Below are positions 1 through 7,854 of a stretch of 64,000 nt of DNA, piece by piece. Each line of letters starts with the position of its first letter. Position 1 is the stretch's first letter. Source of the stretch: Roseibium denhamense (GTDB taxonomy: Bacteria; Pseudomonadota; Alphaproteobacteria; Rhizobiales; Stappiaceae); contig NZ_SMLZ01000108.1 in the NCBI RefSeq assembly GCF_009711415.1, positions 125,892 to 189,891 on the forward strand, read 5' to 3'. The notes beneath the pieces are model-generated. The model did not search any database. It was given only the letters and a program-made list of their open reading frames with translations, and had not been told where the DNA came from. The translations under genes were made by a program, and so were the position numbers.

Positions 1-399
1 CTCCTGGCGTTCGCGGATATCTGCAGCCATCAAGCGGGCTTCGATCGGATAGAGCGCGCGCACGATTTTCATCGCCTCGAACAAGCGCTCGTTTTTAACC
101 AGGTCACTGACATCATCGAGACGATCCAGGATTTCCTGGTTCGAAAAGGCGCTCTTCACACTATCCAGGACGACGCAGAACATGTCCCGGGCAGCATTCG
201 TGGCAGCTGGATCAATGATCATGGTCTGCAGGATGAAGTACAGCTGCTTCAGCGGTGTCGTCGCATCCTCGGGCTGGAGCACGTGAGCCTCCAGAAGGAA
301 AACCGCATCGTTCAGCAACTCGATGCTGGTCTTGCGCTCGGCGCGGATAACGGCACCGTTGATGAACAAGCGTTCCCCTGCTTTCAAACCGATTTTCAT
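1..399 (-). CDS. flbT: FlbT, flagellin synthesis post-transcriptional regulator (C-terminus off window)
   Basis: The ATG at 399-397 opens a frame that runs without a stop to the window edge, giving the first 133 residues (MKIGLKAGERLFINGAVIR...). FlbT proteins are about 140-150 residues, so only a short C-terminal piece is missing. In Caulobacter, FlbT binds the 5' leader of flagellin mRNA and destabilises it until the hook is finished; in other alphaproteobacteria it can act positively. The gene lies 4 nt downstream of flaF and is the last visible gene of the flgE-flgK-flgL-flaF-flbT unit. A likely target in this window is the long leader of flaA (12638-12778). Family assignment is by recognition of the N-terminus and by context; the direction of regulation cannot be read from sequence. 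Confidence 0.93.
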   Translation of the reverse strand, partial: MKIGLKAGERLFINGAVIRAERKTSIELLNDAVFLLEAHVLQPEDATTPLKQLYFILQTMIIDPAATNAARDMFCVVLDSVKSAFSNQEILDRLDDVSDLVKNERLFEAMKIVRALYPIEARLMAADIRERQE

Positions 400-403
400 A
401 TGA

Positions 404-754
404 TTAACCGCCTAGACTGTCACGAATGATGGAGTTGATTTGGATGATGTCGGAGAAGTCTTCCTGCTCCCATTGGCGCAGGGCCTCCGCTTCCTTCAAG
501 ACCCAGATCCCGACCGAGATCAGATTGGCCCGCGTTTCGATGGGAAGCTGGTTCTCGTCATCCGCAAGATGCTCCAGGAAGTAACTCCAGAGCCGGCGGG
601 TGTAGAAGATCGCATCAACAGCTTCTGCGGAACGGATCCCCTTTTCTTGAGCAACTTCGAGCTTGCCGATAACGATCGACATGGCTTCGTGTTCATTCAT
701 GCGCTCATCAGTGCAAAGATCGTCCATGATCTCGGCGTAAGACAGATTGTACAT
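404..754 (-). CDS. flaF: FlaF, flagellar biosynthesis regulator / flagellin secretion factor
   Basis: This 116-residue, mostly helical, acidic cytoplasmic protein begins MYNLSYAEIMDD and contains the family's LISVGIWVLKEAE stretch. FlaF is required for flagellin synthesis and export in Caulobacter and works opposite to FlbT. Length is typical. It lies between flgL and flbT in the usual alphaproteobacterial order, which supports the call. A 49-nt gap separates it from flgL and there is no sign of an independent promoter. Confidence 0.93.
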   Translation of the reverse strand: MYNLSYAEIMDDLCTDERMNEHEAMSIVIGKLEVAQEKGIRSAEAVDAIFYTRRLWSYFLEHLADDENQLPIETRANLISVGIWVLKEAEALRQWEQEDFSDIIQINSIIRDSLGG

Positions 755-803
755 GGTCCCTCCATAGACCTTTAGGAAGCAGGAGACCGGGCGTCATGCC
801 GGG

Positions 804-1850
804 TCAGATGTAGTTGAGCAGGCTCAAACCCTGCATCCGTGCAGTCACCGCATAAGTTGTCTCCAGCTGGGTCAATGCAGTATTCAGGCGCACCGACGTC
901 TCCTCGAGATTGACGTTCTCAAGGTTGTTGATCCGCTCATTCAAAATGTCGGTCTGGACCGTCAGGCGTGAGCTCGCGAGCTTGACCTGCTCCTGGACGT
1001 TGCCCATCTTGCCCATCGCGCTCGTGAGGCCATTAATCGCCGCCCCGACCGTCTCGATCGCCTTGTTCACGACGACCTCGTAGGTTTCCTTTGACAGGCT
1101 ATCGACCCCCAGGTCCCCCATCATGGTGTAGACCTTGGCAAGGTCGCGGAACGCCTGTTCATTTGCGCCAACTGACGAGGTAACCGTTTCGCTGGCTGAA
1201 ATCCGGCTTGTGACCTGTGTATCGGAGGCGGTTGACCAGGTTGCCCCCCAGGCCGGATCGGCAAACATCGCATCGAAGTCGCCCGTCAGATAAGCATCCA
1301 TGGCCGCAGGCGTGATCGTCGACACGTTCGGGTCGTTCTGCGTGAAACCAAACTCAGCCAGAAAAGCCGCGTCTGCTGCGACTTTGTTCGGCGATGCAGG
1401 GTCCCTGTAATCAGCGAACGGTTCCTGATCGGAGTTAATCCCGGCAAACAGAAAACTGCCGTTCAACTGGGTGTTCATCCGGGACGTCAGCATTTCCATC
1501 TTGCCGGATGCTTCAGACATGACAATGTCGGCACCAAAGTTGTTCTCTTTGAGCCCCACCAGAGTGGCGAGGAAGCCTTGGGCATCATCAAGAACGTCCT
1601 GCATGGCAGCCTGCGACACATCCATGCGCGCCGCTGTCAAAGCGTTTGTGTCGGTAATGCCGGACAGGAAATGAAATTCAGCGCGAAGGGTTACCGCCTC
1701 GCCTGTTCGCGTGCCCAGATCAAGGCCCACATCGTATTTCCGGCCGGACGACAACTCGACGCCGAGCTTCTTGACCATGAAAGACTGGTCCTGGATGTGG
1801 CGCCGCGATGAATCCGACAAGGACAAGGTTGAGATAAAGGACGTTTTCAT
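804..1850 (-). CDS. flgL: FlgL, hook-filament junction protein
   Basis: The 348-residue protein has flagellin-like ends: an N-terminal helical region starting MKTSFISTLSLSDSSRRH and a C-terminal amphipathic helix with VRLNTALTQLETTYAVTARM. These ends form the coiled D0/D1 core that connects hook and filament. It follows flgK by 5 nt, the usual flgK-flgL pairing. The middle (about residues 140-240) is low in recognisable motifs, as expected for the surface domain. It is exported by the flagellar type III system, so there is no Sec signal. Confidence 0.93.
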   Translation of the reverse strand: MKTSFISTLSLSDSSRRHIQDQSFMVKKLGVELSSGRKYDVGLDLGTRTGEAVTLRAEFHFLSGITDTNALTAARMDVSQAAMQDVLDDAQGFLATLVGLKENNFGADIVMSEASGKMEMLTSRMNTQLNGSFLFAGINSDQEPFADYRDPASPNKVAADAAFLAEFGFTQNDPNVSTITPAAMDAYLTGDFDAMFADPAWGATWSTASDTQVTSRISASETVTSSVGANEQAFRDLAKVYTMMGDLGVDSLSKETYEVVVNKAIETVGAAINGLTSAMGKMGNVQEQVKLASSRLTVQTDILNERINNLENVNLEETSVRLNTALTQLETTYAVTARMQGLSLLNYI

Positions 1851-1855
1851 GGGAG

Positions 1856-3343
1856 TTACCTCGCTGCGGCCAAGAGATCGTCGAGCATGGAGTCGACAGC
1901 TGTGATCAGCCGGGACGCGGCCGCGTAAGCACGTTCAATTTCTAGAAGCAGCGTCATTTCCTCATCGATATTGACGCCGGTTTCGTTGCTGAGATTTTCG
2001 GCCGTCCGGCCAATGATGACCGTCTGGACCTCGACACTGCTGGTCATGGTCTTGCGGTTGCTCTCGAGCCAGCTGACCGAAGAGGCTGCAAATCCGCTCA
2101 GGCTATCGGCCGGGTCAAGCTCCACACCCGCATCAAAGACACGGTCTGTATCAAATGCACTGACGAGTTCCTGAAGCCGGCCGGAAAAGCCCGCCGCGTT
2201 GGTAGGGTTGTAGTCATAGTCAGGGTCAAGCGGGTCCGAGATGCCGCCGTCCCGGATCAGATCGATATTGCCGCCCTGGTCCGGGTCAGCATTGGCGTTG
2301 ACCTCGATTTCCCAGGCAAGACCAACCGACAGCGTACTGGTTGCCGGGACGTTCGGAGCGCCAGACCAGGTGAACAGACCTGCCTGGAACGTGCCCGGCG
2401 TTGTCTGGTTTTCCTCCGCAAAAGCCTCGATCAAACCGCGCGCGACCTCATCCAGCTGGTTTTGATAGGTCACCGCCGTTTCGTCGCGCAACTCCGCCAG
2501 CCCGTGAAGGCGCCCGGAGTTTAGTTCCATGACGGCACCAGGGCCGGCCACCGGAACACCATCAACAAAGACGGCATTGCCAGTGGTTGTCGGATCAAAA
2601 ATAACGGTCGGCGCGAATGAAACGTCACGGGCTGTCGTCTCGAAAAGCGTTACGCCACTATCGGTGTAGACCACGATATCGCCGTCCGCGCGGTTGAGGG
2701 TCGTGATCCCGATTTCTTCAGACAAAGAGAGCAAAACCTGATCGCGGCTGTCGAGTGCATCGGTGACATCGGCGCCCGATTGATTGCCCTTGACGATGAT
2801 GCTGTTGAGGTCTTCCAGCTGGCCAAGCAGCTGGTTGATGCTCTTGACGGATGTCGCCATGTCGCTGTCGGCCGACGCCCTGACGTCCTGAACAATTTCA
2901 GAGCTTGCCCGGAGCGTTTGCGCCATCTCTTTCGAGGTGGTCAAAACGTCCTGTGCCATAACCGAGTTATTGGGATCTGACGCGAAGCTTTGGAGCGACA
3001 GCTTTAACTCACCGAGTTTGGCGGCCGGAGACATCTCCAGCTGGGTATCATTGATGGTCTCCGACATCCGTGTCAGCCCGGCAAGAAGCGCTTCCTGGGA
3101 CGTTCCGACCGAGGTTGATGTCAGCAGCGACGCATAAAGCGAGCTGTCCGTCACCCGGGCAATTCCGTCAATCCGCAGGCCGCCGGATTGACCGGAGGAC
3201 GTATAGGTCTGGCTGAGCAGGACAGATTTTCGGGAATAGCCGGGATCCTGCGCACCAGAAATATTCCTGGCGATCACAGACGATTCCGTCTGGCGGGCAG
3301 ACAGGGCGGACTGGGCCACCTGCAGGGCGACGGACAGGCTCAT
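1856..3343 (-). CDS. flgK: FlgK, hook-associated protein 1
   Basis: This 495-residue junction protein has the FlgK N-terminal signature (MSLSVALQVAQSALSARQTE followed by ARNISGAQDPGYSRK) and the conserved C-terminus in which ETGVNIDEEMTLLLEIERAY is followed by SRLITAVDSMLDDLL. The region between, including DRDQVLLSLSEEIGI-like helix breaks and acidic loops, is the variable exposed domain. It is encoded between flgE (32-nt gap) and flgL (5-nt gap), so it is almost certainly co-transcribed with both. Its length is shorter than enterobacterial FlgK (about 545) but normal for Rhizobiales. Confidence 0.94.
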   Translation of the reverse strand: MSLSVALQVAQSALSARQTESSVIARNISGAQDPGYSRKSVLLSQTYTSSGQSGGLRIDGIARVTDSSLYASLLTSTSVGTSQEALLAGLTRMSETINDTQLEMSPAAKLGELKLSLQSFASDPNNSVMAQDVLTTSKEMAQTLRASSEIVQDVRASADSDMATSVKSINQLLGQLEDLNSIIVKGNQSGADVTDALDSRDQVLLSLSEEIGITTLNRADGDIVVYTDSGVTLFETTARDVSFAPTVIFDPTTTGNAVFVDGVPVAGPGAVMELNSGRLHGLAELRDETAVTYQNQLDEVARGLIEAFAEENQTTPGTFQAGLFTWSGAPNVPATSTLSVGLAWEIEVNANADPDQGGNIDLIRDGGISDPLDPDYDYNPTNAAGFSGRLQELVSAFDTDRVFDAGVELDPADSLSGFAASSVSWLESNRKTMTSSVEVQTVIIGRTAENLSNETGVNIDEEMTLLLEIERAYAAASRLITAVDSMLDDLLAAAR

Positions 3344-3374
3344 GACACTAGTTTCCAGTTCTCATGCTTGTTTG

Positions 3375-4592
3375 TTATCGGACCAGGTTCACGAGTTCCT
3401 GCAGCAGGTCGGACCCCGCCTTGAAGACCTGTGAGTTGGCTGTGTAAGTCCGCTGAGATTCGATCATGGAGGTCAGTTCACTGGCGAGGTCCACGTTGGA
3501 CCCTTCAAGAGCGCCGACCTGCAGATCGCCCAAACCAGCCTCACCGGGAAAACCCACCCGGACGTCGCCTGAGTCAATCGACGGACGGTAGAGGTTGCCG
3601 GACATGGGATCGAGCTTGTCCGGGCTCGGCACATCAGCCAGCGGGATCTTGTAAATGCTGCGGCGATCACCGTTCTCGTAGATCGCATAAAGTGTTCCGT
3701 CATCGCCAAACTCAACGCTCTCAACCGAGCTGGGTGAGTTGCCGTCTGCTTCAACGCTCGTGATAGTGAAGTCCGCATCCAAATGCGTCGATTGACTCAG
3801 ATCGAACGGAACAGTGTTACCGTTGGTGATCGGAACGTTGACCGGCGCAGCGCCGATCATTTGGCCTGTCGCGGTATCGAATTGGAGCGTGATCGGACCA
3901 ACCGGGGCTGTAACATCGCCCGTCACCGTCAGTTCCCATTCGGCGGTTGCCGGGATCGGAACCACACTTGTATCTGTAATCTTCTCATACTCGAAGCGGA
4001 TCTGCTTCTCATTACCAAGGTTGTCATAGACGACAACTGACGTCGAAACGACATCACCAACCGCAGCGCTATCCGGCAAATTGGCATGGAGCGTTCCGGT
4101 GCTGGTTGGAGTTGCCTCCAGCTGGTTCTGGGTAATGTTGACCGGCTGGAGACCACCAAGCCCGTTTGCAACGACAGACGGAGCCGCACCACCGGTGATC
4201 GGGTACCCCTGGAGATAGTAACCAGCTGTATTCACCAGAAATCCATCACCATCCGGCACGAACGATCCTGCGCGTGTCAGCGCCTGCTGAGAACCGGCGC
4301 CCGTGCCATCGGAGACGATGAAGAAGCCGTTTCCGTCGACCGCAAGATCCAGTTTGGAGGTTGTAAAGCTCATCGAGCCCTGGTCGGTGATTGCGTATTT
4401 GGTATGCGCCTGAACACCACCGGAGTTGTACGTACCCGACCCTTGAGACAGGACCATCGACGAAAATTCGGTCTCGGCCCGCTTGTAGCCGGTCGTCCCG
4501 GAATTGGCGATGTTGTCAGCTACTGTGCCGAGCTTGCTCGACTGCGCGTTCATGCCGGACACACCGGTGCGCATAACTCCATAAAGACCCAT
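3375..4592 (-). CDS. flgE: FlgE, flagellar hook protein
   Basis: The 405-residue protein has the rod/hook N-terminal motif (SSKLGTVADNIANSGTTGYK at about residues 19-38) and the C-terminal helix ending TANSQVFKAGSDLLQELVNLVR-like. It polymerises into the hook outside the cell. This is the first gene of a unit running flgE-flgK-flgL-flaF-flbT. The unit is separated from the upstream transglycosylase gene by a strong terminator (4721-4755), and a shared flagellar promoter element lies 50 bp upstream of the ATG (4642-4656). In Sinorhizobium and Brucella relatives a response-regulator gene (rem/ftcR) sits just upstream of flgE; none is present here. Confidence 0.95.
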   Translation of the reverse strand: MGLYGVMRTGVSGMNAQSSKLGTVADNIANSGTTGYKRAETEFSSMVLSQGSGTYNSGGVQAHTKYAITDQGSMSFTTSKLDLAVDGNGFFIVSDGTGAGSQQALTRAGSFVPDGDGFLVNTAGYYLQGYPITGGAAPSVVANGLGGLQPVNITQNQLEATPTSTGTLHANLPDSAAVGDVVSTSVVVYDNLGNEKQIRFEYEKITDTSVVPIPATAEWELTVTGDVTAPVGPITLQFDTATGQMIGAAPVNVPITNGNTVPFDLSQSTHLDADFTITSVEADGNSPSSVESVEFGDDGTLYAIYENGDRRSIYKIPLADVPSPDKLDPMSGNLYRPSIDSGDVRVGFPGEAGLGDLQVGALEGSNVDLASELTSMIESQRTYTANSQVFKAGSDLLQELVNLVR

Positions 4593-4641
4593 GGAACGTC
4601 TCCCGTTTCCAAATCAACTGGAGACAGTCAAACCCACTTAA

Positions 4642-4656
4642 CTTGCGCGAAGCTGT
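4642..4656 (-). promoter_or_regulatory. shared flagellar promoter element upstream of flgE
   Basis: The sequence on the transcribed-direction strand is ACAGCTTCGCGCAAG. It lies 50 bp upstream of the flgE start and matches four other copies upstream of fliF, flaA, motE and flgB. The repeated spacing and the link to transcription-unit starts are seen in sequence. Which factor binds it (Rem/FtcR-type regulator or a sigma factor) is unknown. Confidence 0.6.
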
Positions 4657-4720
4657 CGCTTGAAGATATTTCTTCTTTCATTTCAATTACTTATTTTACT
4701 AAATATTTATCGAAAAAAGA

Positions 4721-4755
4721 AAATTTTACTGCTGGCGAAAAACTTCGCCAGCAGT
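4721..4755 (-). terminator. intrinsic terminator after the lytic transglycosylase gene
   Basis: A perfect 12-bp stem (ACTGCTGGCGAA at 4728-4739 and its complement at 4744-4755) has a 4-nt loop. On the minus strand it is followed by an A/T-rich tract ending in a T run. It ends the fliF-to-transglycosylase unit before flgE. The rest of the 170-bp gap (4593-4720) is AT-rich promoter DNA without a gene. Confidence 0.85.
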
Positions 4756-4761
4756 CTTCGA

Positions 4762-5340
4762 TTAGGCGCTACAGAAATTCTTGGCGTTTGAGGTCCAGTT
4801 CCCAAAACCTGAAGCAACCATGTTCCGTATCACAGTACAAACATATCGTTTTTGTGCCGGATCATTGTTCGGGCCTGCGTGATATCTGGCGACCGCCATG
4901 GTCCACGACCCTTGACGGGCCTTCAGTTCCCGCAGGAACCGCGCCGCGTATTGGACATTTGCCCGTGGCTCGAGCATGTGGTCCACAGACCGGAACTGAT
5001 CCCCATGATAGTAATGATTGATCTGCATGCAGCCGATGTCGATCAGCTTCTTCCCGCTCCGCCGGGCGTCTTCAAAGTCGTTCTTTGCAGCCTGCCGGCT
5101 CGGCGCAAACACCGATTTTCCCTCGATGTTCAACGCATAGGGGTAGAGCGAATTACGGCGGCCCGTCTCGGTCAATCCAACGGCGTAAAGCACACCGAGC
5201 GGTACCCGGTACTTATGAGCTGCCGCAACCATCTCCCGTTCACACACATTCTGGGTTTCCGCATGCGCGGACGGGGAAGAAATCAACGGCAAACTAAAGA
5301 TAGATGCCATCAGACAGGCGGATGCCAGGAGCTTCCTCAT
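4762..5340 (-). CDS. lytic transglycosylase, SLT domain, probably flagellar
   Basis: The 192-residue protein has a Sec signal peptide (residues 1 to about 27, cleavage after SAHA) and a compact SLT fold. Visible signatures are GLTETG with the presumed catalytic Glu at residue 58, DIGCMQIN at about 101-108, and YHAGP near the C-terminus. It should cut peptidoglycan glycan strands in the periplasm, plausibly to let the rod or hook pass, since flgJ-type enzymes are absent from the visible cluster. Its start overlaps the 3' end of fliK by 47 nt; an AAGGA ribosome site precedes the ATG at 5340. It is the last gene of the fliF unit and is followed by a strong terminator. Confidence 0.85.
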   Translation of the reverse strand: MRKLLASACLMASIFSLPLISSPSAHAETQNVCEREMVAAAHKYRVPLGVLYAVGLTETGRRNSLYPYALNIEGKSVFAPSRQAAKNDFEDARRSGKKLIDIGCMQINHYYHGDQFRSVDHMLEPRANVQYAARFLRELKARQGSWTMAVARYHAGPNNDPAQKRYVCTVIRNMVASGFGNWTSNAKNFCSA

Positions 5341-6631
5341 TTCCTTGTCCTTTCGTCATGTCGCTGGATTGGAACGACTGATCGGGCGCTCCATCGCCCT
5401 GATTGCCTTCACCGCGGCCGGATCCGCTCCCATTCGAGTTCTGCTGCTGCGCATCCAACTGGCCGTTGGAGTTCGAGCTGGTCTGGTTTTGAGCCGAACT
5501 GTTGCCGGGCTGTGTGCTGGCTTGAACAATCGTGCTTCGGTCATCCCCGGCCTGGATCGTGATCGTGTCCGCCTTCATGCCAGTTGAGCGCAGCATCTGA
5601 TCGAGCAATTGCCGGTCCTGTTTCAGGAGCTCGGCAGTTTGCGCCTTGCTCGCAACAAGGGACACCTGGACATCGTCGCCAACCATGCGCAGCGACACTT
5701 TCACGGTGCCAAGTTCATGCGGTGTAAGTTGTATGTCGAGCGTCTTCAGCACAGGTCCCTCAGCCTTTGTGGCTAGGACAGTGTCAAACCGGGACGCTGA
5801 CCCTTGAATCTCTTTCAAGGCCGCGGTGATCTGCTCTCCAACCTGCTGCACCGGTGACAGGCGCATGTTGGGCGCAAAATGGGTTTCCTGCCGCAAGACT
5901 TTCACCGTGCCCTGTGCATCTTCAGGCAGCATGGTTCTGGGCGAATGCCCTGTGCCGGATCCCTGAACGGTCTCTGGCTCAACTCCGAACTGGGCAAAAA
6001 GGGACGACGTCCCCACCTTCCCGGCCCCCTCGTTTCCAGCCTGACCGGGCATCTCAAGACTGGATGACTGTGCAGCTTGCTGCGCTTGCGCAAGGGTCCA
6101 GGCCTGCGGCTGTCCCTGTGCAGAAGCGCCGCGATGTGTGGGCGTGCCACCCGGGATCGCGGCCATTGCCGTTTGCAGTGTCAAATTGATCGCGCCTGGA
6201 ACTGCGCCGCTGCGCACCGGGTCGGACGGCGTCTGACCATCTTGCGCCTCAGGGATAGACTGCCCGCCGGTATCCGACGGTTTTGCGAGCGCGTTCTGAG
6301 ACGCCTTTTTCAAGGCGTCGGCAAGATTGGCCGTCGCATAGCGTGCCGGATCGCCGTCGCTGCCGCGCGCTGCTCCAGCCTGGCCGTTGCCTGTGCCCTT
6401 GCCGTCTTTCGCCGTCTCGTCCGCCTCATCACCGGCTGCATTTTCGGAACCGGCCTGCTTTTGAGAGGCTTGCGGACCTGACGTCTCGCCGCCCCGTATT
6501 CCCTGGAGCATTGACTGAAATTTTGCAGCAACATCCTGCGTGCTGTCCGGGGTCTTTCCGCCGCCGGTCCCTTCAACCATCTTGCCGCTGGCAGCGGTGC
6601 TGCGCACCATGGTTTGTGAGGGCATGGTCAT
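5294..6631 (-). CDS. fliK: FliK (MotD), hook-length control protein
   Basis: The 445-residue protein has a long low-complexity Gly/Gln/Ala-rich N-terminal two-thirds and a C-terminal FliK domain at about residues 295-365 with LDIQLTPHELGTVKVSL and the QLLDQMLRSTG helix. FliK measures hook length during export and switches the export gate to filament substrates. The protein formerly called MotD in Sinorhizobium is FliK. The start overlaps motC by 4 nt (ATGA), so translation is coupled. The C-terminal tail is again Gln/Asn/Gly-rich, as usual for the export-disordered ends. Confidence 0.9.
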   Translation of the reverse strand: MTMPSQTMVRSTAASGKMVEGTGGGKTPDSTQDVAAKFQSMLQGIRGGETSGPQASQKQAGSENAAGDEADETAKDGKGTGNGQAGAARGSDGDPARYATANLADALKKASQNALAKPSDTGGQSIPEAQDGQTPSDPVRSGAVPGAINLTLQTAMAAIPGGTPTHRGASAQGQPQAWTLAQAQQAAQSSSLEMPGQAGNEGAGKVGTSSLFAQFGVEPETVQGSGTGHSPRTMLPEDAQGTVKVLRQETHFAPNMRLSPVQQVGEQITAALKEIQGSASRFDTVLATKAEGPVLKTLDIQLTPHELGTVKVSLRMVGDDVQVSLVASKAQTAELLKQDRQLLDQMLRSTGMKADTITIQAGDDRSTIVQASTQPGNSSAQNQTSSNSNGQLDAQQQNSNGSGSGRGEGNQGDGAPDQSFQSSDMTKGQGNEEAPGIRLSDGIYL

Positions 6632-7854
6632 TCTTCTTCTCCCAGCAGCGACAATGATTTTTCTGTGCGGCGCAAGAGGCGCTCCGCCAATTCCATGTCA
6701 TCAGTCAGCCAGTCACGCTCCGGCGGATCCGCCATGTTGATTGCAGTATTGAACTCTCCGATCACACCTGGCGGGGGCCCGGGAAAATGACGGACAGAAT
6801 TGAAAACCGTATAAACCCCGTCCAGGAAGTCACGGTCCTCCGGCGACAACGACGCCGGGTCGATGGACCACAAAAGATCGCGGTTCGCCTGCATCGCCTC
6901 CGGATCCAGCCGGGTGGCAACCCGGTAGATCTTCAGGAGATCGTGCTCTTTCGTGCCCTCAACGGACAGCGCCTTGGCTTCCTCGGTTGCCTTGCGGGCA
7001 ACAACCAGGTTGCCGCCAAGAAGCGCTGAGCGCGCGAGCCGCAAGTATAGTCCCCGTCGTGAATCGGCATCGAATTCGTGCAGCACACCATTCAACAGAG
7101 CAAACTTGTCTTCGCTTTGAACAAAACCGAGCGTATCGAGGGCAATGGCAAAACGTCTGCGGAAATCCCCGGAATAGCTTGAAGATCTGAAACGGCGCAG
7201 ATAGCGGATGCTCAAGACCCGGAACCGTTCGACATCGCCCATCATGCCAGCGACAAACACTTCCCGCCTTAAGGCTGCCTCCTCAACGAGCGTACCCGGC
7301 ATCAACAGGCTGGCCACTTGCAGCAGTCTCATGGCTTTGGCTGGATCCGTCCGCACATAGGGAACGGCTTTCACAAGCGCCACATGCCCACCAAGGCTCG
7401 CCGGCAGGTCGAGCGGGTCAATATCCTCCAGGAGGATACGCATATCCTCCTCCCGCCCCTCGACATAGGCAACGGCCGCTTCCATCAGCGCGCGGTCGAT
7501 TGCGGGAGCCGGGTCAATGGTCAAGAGCTGCCGGACGACTTTCGGATGACCGCCGCTGAGCAGATGGATGACCGCTGCACGCGCATTCCGCGGGTCCTGC
7601 CAGACGTCTGCGGAAAGCGCGGCGAAGTTTTCATCCATTTCACCCAGCAGCTGCCGCTGGGCTTTCATGGCATGCGTGTTTCCCTGCGCGACCTGCTCCT
7701 GAAGCGTCTGCAGGGCGCGGACCTGCGCATAAGGAAGCTGGCTTGACGGAACCCCGGCGCTGGACTGAGCAAAGGCGCCGGTGCTGATTACCGTCAATGC
7801 GGCAAGGGCCACAAACGCTGACCGGACAAACGAGCCGCTAAGGATCCGGATCAT
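6628..7854 (-). CDS. motC: MotC, periplasmic motility protein
   Basis: The 408-residue protein has an N-terminal signal peptide (residues 1 to about 29, ending GAFAQ) and a helical repeat-like body. MotC is found in Rhizobiales, where it binds the periplasmic part of MotB and is needed for torque generation; it requires the chaperone MotE, encoded at 14971-15522. It overlaps motB and fliK by 4 nt each (ATGA junctions), forming a tightly coupled motB-motC-fliK string. No other domain is recognisable. Confidence 0.9.
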   Translation of the reverse strand: MIRILSGSFVRSAFVALAALTVISTGAFAQSSAGVPSSQLPYAQVRALQTLQEQVAQGNTHAMKAQRQLLGEMDENFAALSADVWQDPRNARAAVIHLLSGGHPKVVRQLLTIDPAPAIDRALMEAAVAYVEGREEDMRILLEDIDPLDLPASLGGHVALVKAVPYVRTDPAKAMRLLQVASLLMPGTLVEEAALRREVFVAGMMGDVERFRVLSIRYLRRFRSSSYSGDFRRRFAIALDTLGFVQSEDKFALLNGVLHEFDADSRRGLYLRLARSALLGGNLVVARKATEEAKALSVEGTKEHDLLKIYRVATRLDPEAMQANRDLLWSIDPASLSPEDRDFLDGVYTVFNSVRHFPGPPPGVIGEFNTAINMADPPERDWLTDDMELAERLLRRTEKSLSLLGEEE

